DNA from: Mariluticola halotolerans | GTDB lineage: Bacteria; Pseudomonadota; Alphaproteobacteria; Rhizobiales; Devosiaceae | Assembly: GCF_021611515.1 (NCBI RefSeq) | Contig: NZ_CP090960.1 | Location: 868,001 to 932,000, forward strand | Length of the DNA: 64,000 nt | Direction of reading: 5' to 3' | Shown: in pieces, positions 40,425-48,249 of the stretch | Layout: each line of letters begins with the position of its first letter | Position numbering within the stretch: the first letter of the stretch is position 1 | Notes under the pieces: model-generated | Told to the model about the DNA's origin: nothing | Databases searched by the model: none | What the model saw: only the letters and a program-made list of their open reading frames with translations | Position numbers and translations under genes: made by a program

Positions 40425-40705
40425 CGTCACCCTCGGGCCCGACCCGAGGGCCCATGACCCACCATCCAGATTAGATGAAGGTCGGGTCAGTTCCAACCTT
40501 CCCGCACCAAACGCCCACCTGTGGCACTGCGCCATCGCATGGGTACTCGGGTCAGGCCCGAGTATGACGATCGGAGATAGGACAACAAATGGCACCTCCC
40601 CCTTCCTTCTCCCTCGGGCTTGACCCGAGGGTCCATACGATACCGGCCACACCGCATGGATGCCCGGATCAAGTCCGGGCAAAAAGGGGCGAAAGGCTAG
40701 ATCTC
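40425..40705. repeat. Palindrome cluster, copy 1 of a duplicated block
   Basis: Four 18-21 base palindromes (arms at 40430-40437/40443-40450, 40544-40551/40557-40564, 40611-40618/40624-40631 and 40662-40668/40674-40680), with 5-base TCAAG- or CTTGA-like centres. Bases 40537-40705 align without gaps to 41382-41550 with eight mismatches by hand count. The part before 40537 is also repeated (from 41293), but its spacing differs by 23 bases. Confidence 0.8.
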
Positions 40706-40714
40706 GCCCAAACC

Positions 40715-40790
40715 CTCACCCTGAGCCTGTCGAAGGGCGAGGGTTTTAACACCGCACTCGTCGCCCATCCTTCGACAGGCTCAGGATGAG
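40715..40790. repeat. Inverted repeat of the CTTCGACAGGCTCAG family
   Basis: Bases 40715-40736 and 40769-40790 are reverse complements except at one position, separated by 32 bases. The word is a widespread dispersed element in alphaproteobacteria; here two copies face each other. Confidence 0.75.
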
Positions 40791-40822
40791 GTAAGGGACA
40801 AACCCAATCACAAATCCCTCCT

Positions 40823-40858
40823 CGTCATTGCGAGCGGCGAAGCCGCGCGGCAATCCAG
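40823..40858. repeat. CGTCATTGCGAG...GCAATCCAG palindromic element
   Basis: Imperfect palindrome in which ATTGC/GCAAT and GCGGC/GCCGC arms surround a GAA centre. It is a commonly seen bacterial intergenic element and occurs once in this window. Confidence 0.65.
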
Positions 40859-40988
40859 AACGGGATGCACATAACCCGGCGACCTTCTTCTCCACAAAAC
40901 TTATCGACGCCCCCCAAACCCCGTTTATCCTCACCCCACCTTTTCACAACACCGGCGCCGGCGCGACGAACGTCCGGGGTGAAGGGGG

Positions 40989-41130
40989 ACCGGGTTCCTT
41001 GGGGGTCGCCTCAGGGAAGGCCAAAACTGTGCCGCGACCAGCCTGCCCCCGTTGGCAGGTGTACCGGGGAAACCCGGCGGGGATGGGCCCCAGCGCTAGT
41101 AAGAGTACAGGCCACGCCAAAAATCCCGGT
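40989..41130 (+). ncRNA. Candidate structured RNA with several helices
   Basis: Hand-found helices: closing ACCGGG (40989-40994) with CCCGGT (41125-41130); GGTCGC (41004-41009) with GCGACC (41034-41039); CCTGCC (41042-41047) with GGCAGG (41054-41059); CCGGG (41064-41068) and CCCGG (41073-41077) around a GAAA tetraloop; and GGGG (41079-41082) with CCCC (41088-41091). All are mutually compatible. It does not match tmRNA, SRP RNA, RNase P RNA or 6S RNA as I know them, nor a full cobalamin riboswitch. Strand and transcription are unproven. Confidence 0.3.
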
Positions 41131-41131
41131 T

Positions 41132-41192
41132 GCATGAGACGGTGTATGTCTCATTTGTTTAACTCTCAGACGGGCCATGCACCGTCTCATGC
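41132..41192. repeat. 17-bp inverted repeat with a competing inner hairpin
   Basis: Bases 41132-41148 pair with 41176-41192 (16 Watson-Crick pairs and one G-T) around a 27-base loop. Alternatively ATGAGAC (41134-41140) pairs with GTCTCAT (41148-41154) over a 7-base loop. The two forms exclude each other. It directly follows the multi-helix candidate. Confidence 0.6.
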
Positions 41193-41292
41193 CGCCTGTT
41201 TATGGACACCGTGGGGTCTTTGGGCCTGACGGGGGATTTGAGGTGGGTGGAATTTGAGGGGTGCCCAAAAAAATCTTTCACCCAACCCACAT

Positions 41293-41550
41293 CGTCACCC
41301 TCGGGCCTGACCCGAGGGCCCATGACCAACCATCAGCAAATACAAAAGGACGGAACGCCCCCCTATGGTCGCTGCACCACCGCATGGGTACTCGGGTCAA
41401 GCCCGAGTATGACGATCGGAGATAGGACGACGCATGGCACCTCCCCCTTCCTTCTGCCTCGGGCTTGACCCGAGGGTCCATACGATACCGGCCACATCGC
41501 ATGGATGCCCGGATCAAGTCCGGGCAAAAAGGGGTGAAGGGCTAGATCTC
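41293..41550. repeat. Palindrome cluster, copy 2 of the duplicated block
   Basis: Palindromes with arms 41298-41305/41311-41318, 41389-41396/41402-41409, 41457-41463/41469-41475 and 41507-41513/41519-41525, in the same order and orientation as copy 1. The core 41382-41550 is the ungapped duplicate of 40537-40705 at an offset of 845 bases. Confidence 0.8.
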
Positions 41551-41568
41551 TCCCCACCCCCAATCGTC

Positions 41569-41669
41569 ATCCCCGCGCATGCGGGGATCCAGTGCACCGC
41601 GTCGGCGGTGCGGGGGATGTCTTTCGCGGGCAGGACTGCCCGCTGCTGGATTCCCGTTTCCACGGGAAT
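41569..41669. repeat. Two small palindromes enclosing GC-rich hairpins
   Basis: ATCCCCGC/GCGGGGAT (41569-41576 and 41581-41588) and ATTCCCGT/ACGGGAAT (41650-41657 and 41662-41669) face each other as inverted CGTCATCCC/GGGAATGACG elements. Between them are GCACCGC/GCGGTGC and GCGGGCAG/CTGCCCGC hairpins, so the whole can fold as a branched structure. Confidence 0.7.
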
Positions 41670-41698
41670 GACGGAGTGGGTGTGGCAAGGATGTGGAC

Positions 41699-41722
41699 GA
41701 GGATGAGGATGAGGATGAGGAT
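41699..41722. repeat. (GAGGAT)4 hexamer tandem repeat
   Basis: Four perfect GAGGAT units end 22 bases before the stop of the GST gene, in its 3' flank. Possible slippage site; no coding role is seen. Confidence 0.75.
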
Positions 41723-41744
41723 GAAATTACACCCCATGCCGGTC

Positions 41745-42422
41745 TCACATACTGGTCGCCGTGTAGGCGTAGGCGCCGCCGGCTTTCAGCGCTGCCTGAT
41801 AGGCTGGCCGCTGGCGGATGGCGTCGGCCCAATGCCGGATGGCGGCACAATTCTCGCCAAAGGATATACGGTCCGCGCCGGCCTCCACCGGAAAGCTCAT
41901 CATGATGTCGGCGGCGCTAAACCGGTCGCCGGCAAACCAGCCATCACGCGCCAGTTCCGCCTGCCAGAATGCCACATGTTCGGCGATCTGCGGGTCCAGC
42001 AACTGGGTGGAGACGCCTTTGGTGATCAGGCTGGCGACGGGGCGCACGAAAAACGGCACCCTTTCGGGAATGGCGGTAAAGACCAGCTTCATCACCAGCA
42101 AGGGCATGGCCGACCCTTCAGAATAGTGCAGCCAGTAATCAAAGCGCCGCCGCTCGGGCGTGCCCATGGCCGGCCGCAGGCTGTCACTGCTGTCATAGGT
42201 ATCGAGCAGGTAGCTGACAATCGCCCCGCTCTCTGCAATCACCAGATCGCCATCGGTTATAACCGGCGACTTGCCAAGCGGATGCACGGCTTTAAGGCTT
42301 GCGGGCGCCTCCATGTCGCGGCCGCGCTTATAGCGCTTGATCTCGTAGGGCAGATCAAGCTCTTCCAGCAACCACAGGATCCGGTGGGCGCGGGAGTTTT
42401 CGAGATAATGAACAACGAGCAC
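41745..42422 (-). CDS. Glutathione S-transferase family protein
   Basis: 225-residue two-domain GST. The N-terminal thioredoxin-like domain has HYLENSRAHRILWLLEELDLPYEI, GKSPVI with the cis-Pro, and the glutathione-gamma-Glu motif ESGAIVSYLLD. The helical C-terminal domain ends with a FSAADIMMSFPVE signature. The frame opens at 42482; GTG 42422 is preferred because GGAG precedes it and it places the N-terminus as in homologues. It is downstream of gatB but separated by a terminator. Confidence 0.88.
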   Translation of the reverse strand: MLVVHYLENSRAHRILWLLEELDLPYEIKRYKRGRDMEAPASLKAVHPLGKSPVITDGDLVIAESGAIVSYLLDTYDSSDSLRPAMGTPERRRFDYWLHYSEGSAMPLLVMKLVFTAIPERVPFFVRPVASLITKGVSTQLLDPQIAEHVAFWQAELARDGWFAGDRFSAADIMMSFPVEAGADRISFGENCAAIRHWADAIRQRPAYQAALKAGGAYAYTATSM

Positions 42423-42442
42423 AGCAGTCTCCGGATCAAGCA

Positions 42443-42470
42443 AAAGGCAGGTCACGGTGAACCTGCCTTT
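42443..42470 (-). terminator. Intrinsic terminator of gatB
   Basis: Perfect 10-bp stem AAAGGCAGGT (42443-42452) and ACCTGCCTTT (42461-42470), loop of eight, followed on the minus strand by TTTTGC. It lies between the gatB stop and the GST start. Confidence 0.75.
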
Positions 42471-42506
42471 GGAACGTATCAAAGCCGCTTGCGGATCACC
42501 GCAAGG

Positions 42507-43988
42507 CTAAAGACCAAGCTTGGCCTTGAGGATCTCGTTGACCGCCTGCGGATTGGCCTTGCCTTGCGAGGCTTTCATGACCTGACCCACAAACCAGCCA
42601 ACCATGCTGGGCTTGTCAGCCACCTGGGCAACCTTGTCGGGATTGGCGGCGATGATCTCATCGACCACCTTCTCGATGGCGCCGGTATCGGTGACCTGCT
42701 TCATGCCACGGCTTTCAACGATCTCCGCGGGGTTACCGCCCTCGGTCCAGACGATCTCGAACAGGTCCTTGGCAATCTTGCCGGAAATCTCGCCGCTGGA
42801 AATCAAATCGATAATGCCACCAAGCTGGTCCGGGCTGACAGGGCTGTCCTCAATGTTCAGCCCTTCCTTGGACAGGCGGCCGAACAATTCATTATTGACC
42901 CAGTTAACCGCAAGCTTGCCATCGCGGCCCTTGGCAACGGCCTCAAAGAAATCGGCCTTCACCTGTTCGGTCACCAGCACCGAGGCGTCATAATGGGTAA
43001 TGCCGTAATCGGCGATCAGGCGGGCCTGCTTTTCATCCGGCAACTCAGGAAGATTGGCGGCCAGCTCGGCAATCAGCGCATCATCGAATTCGAGCGGCAG
43101 CAGATCGGGGTCCGGGAAATAGCGGTAATCATGCGCTTCTTCTTTCGAGCGCATGGAACGGGTCTGCCCGGATTTGGGATCATAGAGCCGGGTTTCCTGA
43201 TCGATCGCGCCGCCATCTTCCAGAATATCAATCTGGCGGCGGGCCTCATATTCGATGGCCTGACCGGCAAAACGCATGGAATTGACGTTCTTGATTTCGC
43301 AGCGGGTGCCGAATTCACCGCCAGGCTTGCGCACGGAGACATTGATATCGGCACGCATGGAGCCCTGCTCCATATTGCCATCGCAGGTGCCGAGATAACG
43401 CAGAATGGTGCGCAGCTTGGACAGATAGGCCTTCGCCTCATCCGAGGAACGCAGATCGGGCTTGGAGACAATCTCCATCAGGGCCACGCCGGAACGGTTG
43501 AGATCGACAAAGCTCATATTCGGGTGCTGATCGTGGATCGACTTGCCGGCATCCTGTTCCAGATGCAGGCGTTCAATGCCGATCTCGACCTCACCATCCT
43601 CACCCATATCGAGCAGGACCTTGCCCTCCCCGACAATCGGGTCCTTGAACTGGGAAATCTGATAGCCCTGCGGCAGATCCGGATAGAAATAATTCTTGCG
43701 ATCGAAAAGCGAGCGCTTGTTGATCTGCGCCTTAAGACCAAGACCCGTGCGCACGGCCTGCCTTACGCACTGGACATTGATAACCGGCAGCATGCCGGGC
43801 ATGGCCGCATCCACGAAGGAAACATTGTTGTTGGGCGGCTGACCGAACTCTGTCGAGGAGCCGGAAAACAGCTTGGATTCCGAGGTCACCTGGGCATGGA
43901 CTTCCATGCCGATAACAATTTCCCAATCGCCGGTCGCCCCTTTGATGAACTGTTTGGGGTTCGGCGTGCGCGTATCAACAAGTGTCAT
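42507..43988 (-). CDS. gatB: Asp-tRNA(Asn)/Glu-tRNA(Gln) amidotransferase subunit B
   Basis: tRNA-binding and kinase subunit of GatCAB, 493 residues. Signatures include [65 protein letters not shown] and [11 protein letters not shown], then the GatB/YqeY helical and tail domains ending in [10 protein letters not shown]. It is separate from gatC and gatA, which lie 2-4 kb away on the same strand. Confidence 0.96.
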   Translation of the reverse strand: MTLVDTRTPNPKQFIKGATGDWEIVIGMEVHAQVTSESKLFSGSSTEFGQPPNNNVSFVDAAMPGMLPVINVQCVRQAVRTGLGLKAQINKRSLFDRKNYFYPDLPQGYQISQFKDPIVGEGKVLLDMGEDGEVEIGIERLHLEQDAGKSIHDQHPNMSFVDLNRSGVALMEIVSKPDLRSSDEAKAYLSKLRTILRYLGTCDGNMEQGSMRADINVSVRKPGGEFGTRCEIKNVNSMRFAGQAIEYEARRQIDILEDGGAIDQETRLYDPKSGQTRSMRSKEEAHDYRYFPDPDLLPLEFDDALIAELAANLPELPDEKQARLIADYGITHYDASVLVTEQVKADFFEAVAKGRDGKLAVNWVNNELFGRLSKEGLNIEDSPVSPDQLGGIIDLISSGEISGKIAKDLFEIVWTEGGNPAEIVESRGMKQVTDTGAIEKVVDEIIAANPDKVAQVADKPSMVGWFVGQVMKASQGKANPQAVNEILKAKLGL

Positions 43989-44171
43989 ATTCTGATCATT
44001 CCTGCATCCCGCAGTCCTGCGGGCTTAAGAGCTTTGAAGCGGCGGGCTTTTTCTATCGCATCGTCAGGACAGGCGCAAACTTTTCGCCACGTCCGGCACC
44101 GGGTGTTTCCGGCAGCGGCTTGGGCGTCCCTCAAATGCAATGATTGGGCGTACGCCAGCAGTCCCGAACCC

Positions 44172-44684
44172 CTATTCGTCGCCGACGGGGCCCCGGAACG
44201 GGCGAAGCTGTTTTTCCAGCCGCACACTCATATAGGGTTTGTGGGCACCACGGCCGTCGAGCTTCATGGCAAGGATATGATAGCCCTGATTTTCGTAGAA
44301 TTTTACGGCTTGCACATGGTCAGCGGGGGTTTCGAGCTGGGAGACGGCATGGCCCTCCAGTTCAAAAATGCTCTCCATGCGTTTCAGCAAAAGCCCGCCG
44401 ATACCCTGCCCCTGCAGATGCGGGGTGACGAACAGGTAAGGGATATAGGCCTTGCCGCGTTGGCGGGAGCACCAGCCGAGAACCTCGCCGCGCGACTCGG
44501 CAACGATGACGTCCTGAATGCGGTCCTGACAATAGCCGGCAAGCTGGTTCATCAGCGATTCCCGCGAGCTGTCGCGCTCATGGTACAAAGGGAGAATACT
44601 CTGTTCCCAGGCGACGAATCCAAGGGCCGCGAGATCCATGGCTTCGCTGGGATCGGCATGACGGATAACTGGAAAATATGACAT
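44172..44684 (-). CDS. GNAT family N-acetyltransferase
   Basis: 170-residue acetyltransferase. The acetyl-CoA motif is VTPHLQGQGIGGLLLKRME, preceded by YIPYLFV, with the downstream KFYENQGYHI typical of GNATs. It lies eight bases after the chorismate mutase gene on the same strand, so the two are probably co-transcribed. The 183 bases between it and gatB hold no supported gene. The substrate is unknown. Confidence 0.88.
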   Translation of the reverse strand: MSYFPVIRHADPSEAMDLAALGFVAWEQSILPLYHERDSSRESLMNQLAGYCQDRIQDVIVAESRGEVLGWCSRQRGKAYIPYLFVTPHLQGQGIGGLLLKRMESIFELEGHAVSQLETPADHVQAVKFYENQGYHILAMKLDGRGAHKPYMSVRLEKQLRPFRGPVGDE

Positions 44685-44692
44685 GTGGCCCC

Positions 44693-45004
44693 TCAGGATT
44701 TGTGCCGCGCCGCGATGATACCCTTTTCGTAATTCACGTTCCAGCTGATCAATGTCCGCCAGATCAACTCGGCCTGATCTTCATCCAGATGCAGGGAATC
44801 AGCCTGTTTGCGCACCTTTTTGATGATGGCCTCAATCCGCTCCGGCACGAAGGCTTCATGCGGATCGTTTTTGAGCTCAGCCATCCGGGTCACATATGTA
44901 TGCCGCTCGGCGAAAAGGGTGACAAGCGCTGCGTCGATGCGGTCCAGTTCCTTGCGAACATCCTCTTTATCGGCACAGTCGGCGGGCGGTTTAATAGCGG
45001 TCAC
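44693..45004 (-). CDS. Chorismate mutase (AroQ class)
   Basis: 103-residue all-helical chorismate mutase. The core pattern is ELDRIDAALVTLFAERHTYVTRMAELK, with PERIEAIIKKVRKQAD in the second half and IWRTLISWNVNYEKG at the end. It would convert chorismate to prephenate for Phe/Tyr. The frame opens at 45055, but GTG 45004 (MTAIKPP) fits the family and follows a GAGAG purine tract. It is divergent from yjhX. Confidence 0.85.
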   Translation of the reverse strand: MTAIKPPADCADKEDVRKELDRIDAALVTLFAERHTYVTRMAELKNDPHEAFVPERIEAIIKKVRKQADSLHLDEDQAELIWRTLISWNVNYEKGIIAARHKS

Positions 45005-45142
45005 GAACAGTCTCTCATTTATAGGCTCGTCCAATCTTATGCCGGAGAATGGCATCGCGCTACCGTCTATTCAACAGAACATGAAGTCCGCTGGCATTTT
45101 GCCCACAACGGGTGTAAAATTGTCGTCGTTGAAGGAGTTTTT

Positions 45143-45169
45143 ATGTCCGGACAGTCGGTCATCCGCTAG
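45143..45169 (+). CDS. Possible 8-codon leader peptide upstream of yjhX
   Basis: ATG 45143 with an excellent AAGGAG ribosome site five bases upstream opens a frame MSGQSVIR that stops at 45169. A GGTTCC (45169-45174)/GGAACC (45191-45196) hairpin follows at once. It is placed 121 bases before yjhX. It could be a leader peptide or a chance ORF. Confidence 0.25.
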   Translation: MSGQSVIR

Positions 45170-45290
45170 GGTTCCCTAAGCTTTCGCCACGGAACCGATC
45201 ACGAACCAACGTGCTGCCATGCGTTTGCTGGCGGCGCGTCGTTTTGGTTTGGCCGTTTTCGGCCGGAACGATCCGGATACTTCCCTTCAA

Positions 45291-45548
45291 ATGGATATTT
45301 CAAGAGACGAACAGCGGGTGCTTCACGCGCTCGCTCAGGGTGGCTTGCTTAAGCTGCTCAAGGATGCGCGCGGACGCGCTATCGGCGTGGAGTGCTACAC
45401 CCGTGATGGCTGGCGCATGGCCGGTGCCGATTTGCTGATTTTTCGCAAGCTGAAGCGCAAGAAAGCCATCAAATCGATCAATTCGGGCCCCTACCGCATC
45501 ACGCGGCGCGGGTTGGAACTTGTGCGCAGTCAGGTGGACAATCGTTGA
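45291..45548 (+). CDS. yjhX: YjhX family protein (UPF0386), putative toxin
   Basis: 85-residue protein matching the YjhX family along its length: MDISRDEQRVLHALAQGG, ECYTRDGW, LLIFRKLKRKKAIKSI, PYRITRRGLELVRSQ, ending in VDNR. In E. coli YjhX has been described as a toxin affecting topoisomerase I, neutralised by YjhQ, a GNAT-type antitoxin. No yjhQ-like gene is directly adjacent; the two GNAT genes in this region belong to other operons. The frame extends to 45219, but ATG 45291 matches the family start, without a strong ribosome site. Confidence 0.88.
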   Translation: MDISRDEQRVLHALAQGGLLKLLKDARGRAIGVECYTRDGWRMAGADLLIFRKLKRKKAIKSINSGPYRITRRGLELVRSQVDNR

Positions 45549-45551
45549 ACC

Positions 45552-45577
45552 TTGTGGGGCGGCTCGCCGCCCCACAA
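45552..45577. terminator. Hairpin between yjhX and the convergent gene
   Basis: 11-bp perfect stem TTGTGGGGCGG (45552-45562) and CCGCCCCACAA (45567-45577) with a CTCG loop, three bases after the yjhX stop. There is no T run, so it may protect 3' ends rather than terminate by itself. Confidence 0.6.
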
Positions 45578-45599
45578 TCATCGGGCCGAGGCCCGCCGG

Positions 45600-45908
45600 T
45601 CAGCCGTTGAGCTTTTCGACCATATATTCCCACTCGGCGGCGACGCTGGGTTTGGCGCGCCGTGTACCGGCCTGACGGTACCAGTAATCGGCATTGCCGA
45701 GATCAGCCTCTATCCAGTGGACCAGTGCATGCACCCAGTCGAAGGGCTGATGCCCCTCGCCCGAAACACAGATGTCATGGGCCTGTTCCCATTCCGGCCC
45801 CGCGCGCAACTCGCCCTTTTTGAGCCACCACAAAGCCTGCAGCGGCTTTGACAAGTCGGCAGGCGGATCGCGTCGGTCGAAATTCCAGACAGGGTCGATT
45901 TCGGTCAT
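45600..45908 (-). CDS. Conserved hypothetical protein downstream of gatA
   Basis: 102-residue soluble protein, Trp-rich, with HDICVSGEGHQPFDWVHALVHWIEADLGNADYWYRQAG as its most distinctive stretch. Similar small proteins with a VHWIE...NADYWYR core are known in alphaproteobacteria without an assigned function. The ATG shares its A with the gatA TAA stop (TAATG), so it is translationally coupled to gatA. The stretch HDIC...HALVHW contains several His and Cys that could bind metal, but this is only a pattern. Confidence 0.7.
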   Translation of the reverse strand: MTEIDPVWNFDRRDPPADLSKPLQALWWLKKGELRAGPEWEQAHDICVSGEGHQPFDWVHALVHWIEADLGNADYWYRQAGTRRAKPSVAAEWEYMVEKLNG

Positions 45909-47392
45909 TACCACCATTTCTCCGGGGTGAAATCCATGCCGGCTGCACGCTCTATGACACGAGCGGCGGCGAACAGGGTTTCCTCATCAAACGGCTTGCC
46001 GATGAGCTGCAATCCAAGCGGCAGGCCCTGCCCGTCCTTGCCAGCTGGCACGGCAATGCCCGGCAAACCAGCCATGTTGACGGTGACCGTGAATATGTCA
46101 TTGAGGTACATTTTGACCGGGTCCGAGGCCATTTCCTGATCTGCAATACCAAAGGCTGCCGAGGGGGTGGCCGGGGTCAGGATGGCATCGACACCATCTG
46201 CAAACGCGTTTTCGAAATCGCGCTTGATGAGGGTGCGGACCTTCTGGGCGCGAACATAATAGGCATCATAATAGCCGGCAGACAGCACATATGTGCCGAT
46301 CATGATACGGCGTTTGACCTCACGTCCGAACCCTTCGGCGCGGGTCTGCTCATACATGTCGGTTATGTCCTTGCCGGGCACACGCAGACCATATTTCACG
46401 CCGTCATAACGCGCGAGATTGGAGGAAGCCTCTGCAGGCGCGACGATGTAATAGGCTGGCAGCGCATATTTGGTGTGCGGCAGGGAAATATCGCGCACGG
46501 TTGCGCCTTCGGCCTTGAGCCATTCAAGACCTTCCTGCCATAGCTTTTCGATCTCGGCCGGCATGCCGTCCATGCGATATTCTTTCGGCACGCCGATCAC
46601 CAGACCTTTGACGCCACGCTCAACGGCCGCCGCAAAGTCCGGCACCGCCATATCAACGCTGGTAGAATCCTTGGCGTCAAATCCGGCCATGGATGTCAGC
46701 ATGATCGCGCTGTCTTCAACAGTACGGGCGATGGGACCAGCCTGATCCAGTGAGGAGGCAAAAGCGACGACGCCCCAGCGCGAGCAACGGCCGTAGGTTG
46801 GCTTGATGCCGACTGTACCCGTGAAGGCGGCAGGCTGGCGGATGGAGCCACCCGTATCGGTTGCTGTGGCGCCCGCACAAAGCCATGCAGAGACTGCGGC
46901 AGCAGAACCGCCCGAGGAGCCGCCGGGAACCAGGTCCTTGTTGTCCCCTTCACCACGCCAGGGATTGATGACCGGACCGTAATAGGACGTCTCGTTGGAC
47001 GACCCCATCGCGAATTCGTCCATGTTGAGCTTGCCCAGCATGACTGCGCCGTCATTCCACAGGTTCTGGGTGACCGAGGATTCATATTCAGGCTTGAACT
47101 GATCGAGAATGTGGCTGGCGGCCTGCGTGTGCACACCTTTGGTCGCGAACAGATCCTTGATACCCAGCGGCACACCTTCCAGAGCACCACCCTCCCCGCG
47201 CGCCAGCTTTTCATCACTGGCTTTGGCCATCGCGCGCGCCTCATCACCGGTGACCGCAACATAGGCATTCAACTTGGGATTGGCGGCTGCAATAGCGTCC
47301 AGATAGCCTTCGGTGACTTCAAGCGCCGTGAAGTCCTTGTTCTTCAACCCGTCGCGGGTGGCCGCGAGGCTCAGTTTTGTCAGATCGGTCAA
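45908..47392 (-). CDS. gatA: Asp-tRNA(Asn)/Glu-tRNA(Gln) amidotransferase subunit A
   Basis: Glutaminase subunit of GatCAB, 494 residues of the amidase-signature family. The Lys-cisSer-Ser triad is Lys79 ([10 protein letters not shown]), Ser159 ([12 protein letters not shown]) and Ser183 ([10 protein letters not shown]). It is followed by an overlapping conserved hypothetical gene and preceded, 77 bases upstream, by an acetyltransferase gene. Confidence 0.96.
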   Translation of the reverse strand: MTDLTKLSLAATRDGLKNKDFTALEVTEGYLDAIAAANPKLNAYVAVTGDEARAMAKASDEKLARGEGGALEGVPLGIKDLFATKGVHTQAASHILDQFKPEYESSVTQNLWNDGAVMLGKLNMDEFAMGSSNETSYYGPVINPWRGEGDNKDLVPGGSSGGSAAAVSAWLCAGATATDTGGSIRQPAAFTGTVGIKPTYGRCSRWGVVAFASSLDQAGPIARTVEDSAIMLTSMAGFDAKDSTSVDMAVPDFAAAVERGVKGLVIGVPKEYRMDGMPAEIEKLWQEGLEWLKAEGATVRDISLPHTKYALPAYYIVAPAEASSNLARYDGVKYGLRVPGKDITDMYEQTRAEGFGREVKRRIMIGTYVLSAGYYDAYYVRAQKVRTLIKRDFENAFADGVDAILTPATPSAAFGIADQEMASDPVKMYLNDIFTVTVNMAGLPGIAVPAGKDGQGLPLGLQLIGKPFDEETLFAAARVIERAAGMDFTPEKWW

Positions 47393-47469
47393 CGGGCAAC
47401 TCTTTCAGATTGTCGCAAACGTAAAGGGTTTAAAGCCCTGTTGGCCCATATGGGCTCCAGGGCAGATAT

Positions 47470-47955
47470 TCAGGCGGTCTGTGCCGATTTTGTCAGATGG
47501 CGTTCAAAAAAGGCAGAATGGCCGCTGTCAGGATAGTCGAGTACCGCACCGCAAGGGGTGAACCCGCTGCGCTCATACAGCCGCCAGGCGCCGGCGAAAC
47601 CCTCGCCGACACCGGTCTCAAGCACCAGATGGTTGAGACCCTGCTTTTCGGCTTCAATCACAATCGCATCAAGCAAGGCTGAACCAACGCGCTGGCCACG
47701 CACTTCCGGCCGGGTGAACATGCGCTTGACCTCGCCCAGCGCCGTATCATGGCGCTTGAGCCCCCCAATACCAACTGCCTTCCCATCATCATCGCGGGCG
47801 ACAAAGACCGTGGTATCGGGCTCAGCCATCTGTTCCACTGTCATCTTGAACTGAAACTCGATAGGCGACAGCGGCAGCAAATGGGCATTCAGCCCATCAA
47901 CAAGCTCACGCACGTCATCCTGTAACGGGGTCTCAATGGCGACGGTGACGGACAT
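47470..47955 (-). CDS. GNAT family N-acetyltransferase between gatC and gatA
   Basis: 161-residue acetyltransferase with FVARDDDGKAVGIGGLKR, the acetyl-CoA motif RPEVRGQRVGSALLDAIV, then LVLETG and RLYERSGFTPCG. It starts six bases after the gatC stop, so it is part of the gatC-gatA transcript. The substrate is unknown. Confidence 0.9.
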   Translation of the reverse strand: MSVTVAIETPLQDDVRELVDGLNAHLLPLSPIEFQFKMTVEQMAEPDTTVFVARDDDGKAVGIGGLKRHDTALGEVKRMFTRPEVRGQRVGSALLDAIVIEAEKQGLNHLVLETGVGEGFAGAWRLYERSGFTPCGAVLDYPDSGHSAFFERHLTKSAQTA

Positions 47956-47961
47956 TGCAGC

Positions 47962-48249
47962 CTACTCCACGACCTTGGGGACCATGAAGAAATTGTCTTC
48001 GCTCAGCGGTGCATTGGCAACGATCTGGTCGGCATGGCCGCCAGCAGTCACTTTGTCCTCACGCAGGCGCAGCGCCATCGGCATGACAGAGGTCATGGGC
48101 TCTACACCTTCCACATCAACCTCGTCGAGCTGTTCGACAAAGCCCAGAATGGTGTTGATTTCGCCTTCCAGTGCGGCAACTTCATCGTCACCGACACGGA
48201 TACGTGCCAACCGGCCAATTCGTTTTACAACATCGGCATCAACCGACAT
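47962..48249 (-). CDS. gatC: Asp-tRNA(Asn)/Glu-tRNA(Gln) amidotransferase subunit C
   Basis: 95-residue stabilising subunit of GatCAB. The family pattern is [49 protein letters not shown] and [17 protein letters not shown] at the C-terminus. It is first in the gatC-GNAT-gatA-hypothetical operon. Confidence 0.95.
   Translation of the reverse strand: MSVDADVVKRIGRLARIRVGDDEVAALEGEINTILGFVEQLDEVDVEGVEPMTSVMPMALRLREDKVTAGGHADQIVANAPLSEDNFFMVPKVVE

Larger units (their letters stand above)
40280..41744. other. 1.5 kb gene-free island of repeats and hairpins
   Basis: The longest non-coding stretch of the window. It contains CTCGGG...CCCGAG palindromes, TTCCCGT...ACGGGAA palindromes, a CTTCGACAGGCTCAG-type inverted repeat, a CGTCATTGCGAG-type element, a 169-bp direct duplication, a multi-helix RNA candidate and a (GAGGAT)4 tract, each listed separately. 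Short open frames here (for example 40828-41229 on plus and 40944-41135 on minus) lack ribosome sites and recognisable domains and are not called. Confidence 0.8.

Noticed and set aside
40995-41060. Cobalamin riboswitch
   Set aside because: CTGCCCCCG and GGGAAGG resemble conserved pieces, but the order is wrong. The B12 box is missing and no cobalamin-related gene follows.
40828-41229. Plus-strand frame in the repeat island, and a 63-codon minus-strand frame with a signal-like start at 40944-41135
   Set aside because: Both run across palindromic repeats and the hairpin region, lack ribosome sites, and have no recognisable domain. A structured RNA explains the sequence better.
40425-41550. 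Possible CRISPR array
   Set aside because: The repeated units are palindromes of varying sequence, orientation and spacing within larger duplications. There are no uniform spacers and no cas genes.
43989-44171. Minus-strand 80-codon frame between gatB and the acetyltransferase gene
   Set aside because: No ribosome site, no domain, and it overlaps both neighbours' ends. Treated as spacer.
41592-44681. 1029-codon open frame on the plus strand across the GST, gatB and acetyltransferase genes
   Set aside because: It is antisense to gatB and neighbours, whose proteins are clearly recognisable. The frame is open only because of codon bias in high-GC DNA, and it has no domain.
45090-45110. Sigma-54 promoter (TGGCA...TTGC) upstream of yjhX
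   Set aside because: The GG and GC elements are six bases apart rather than ten.
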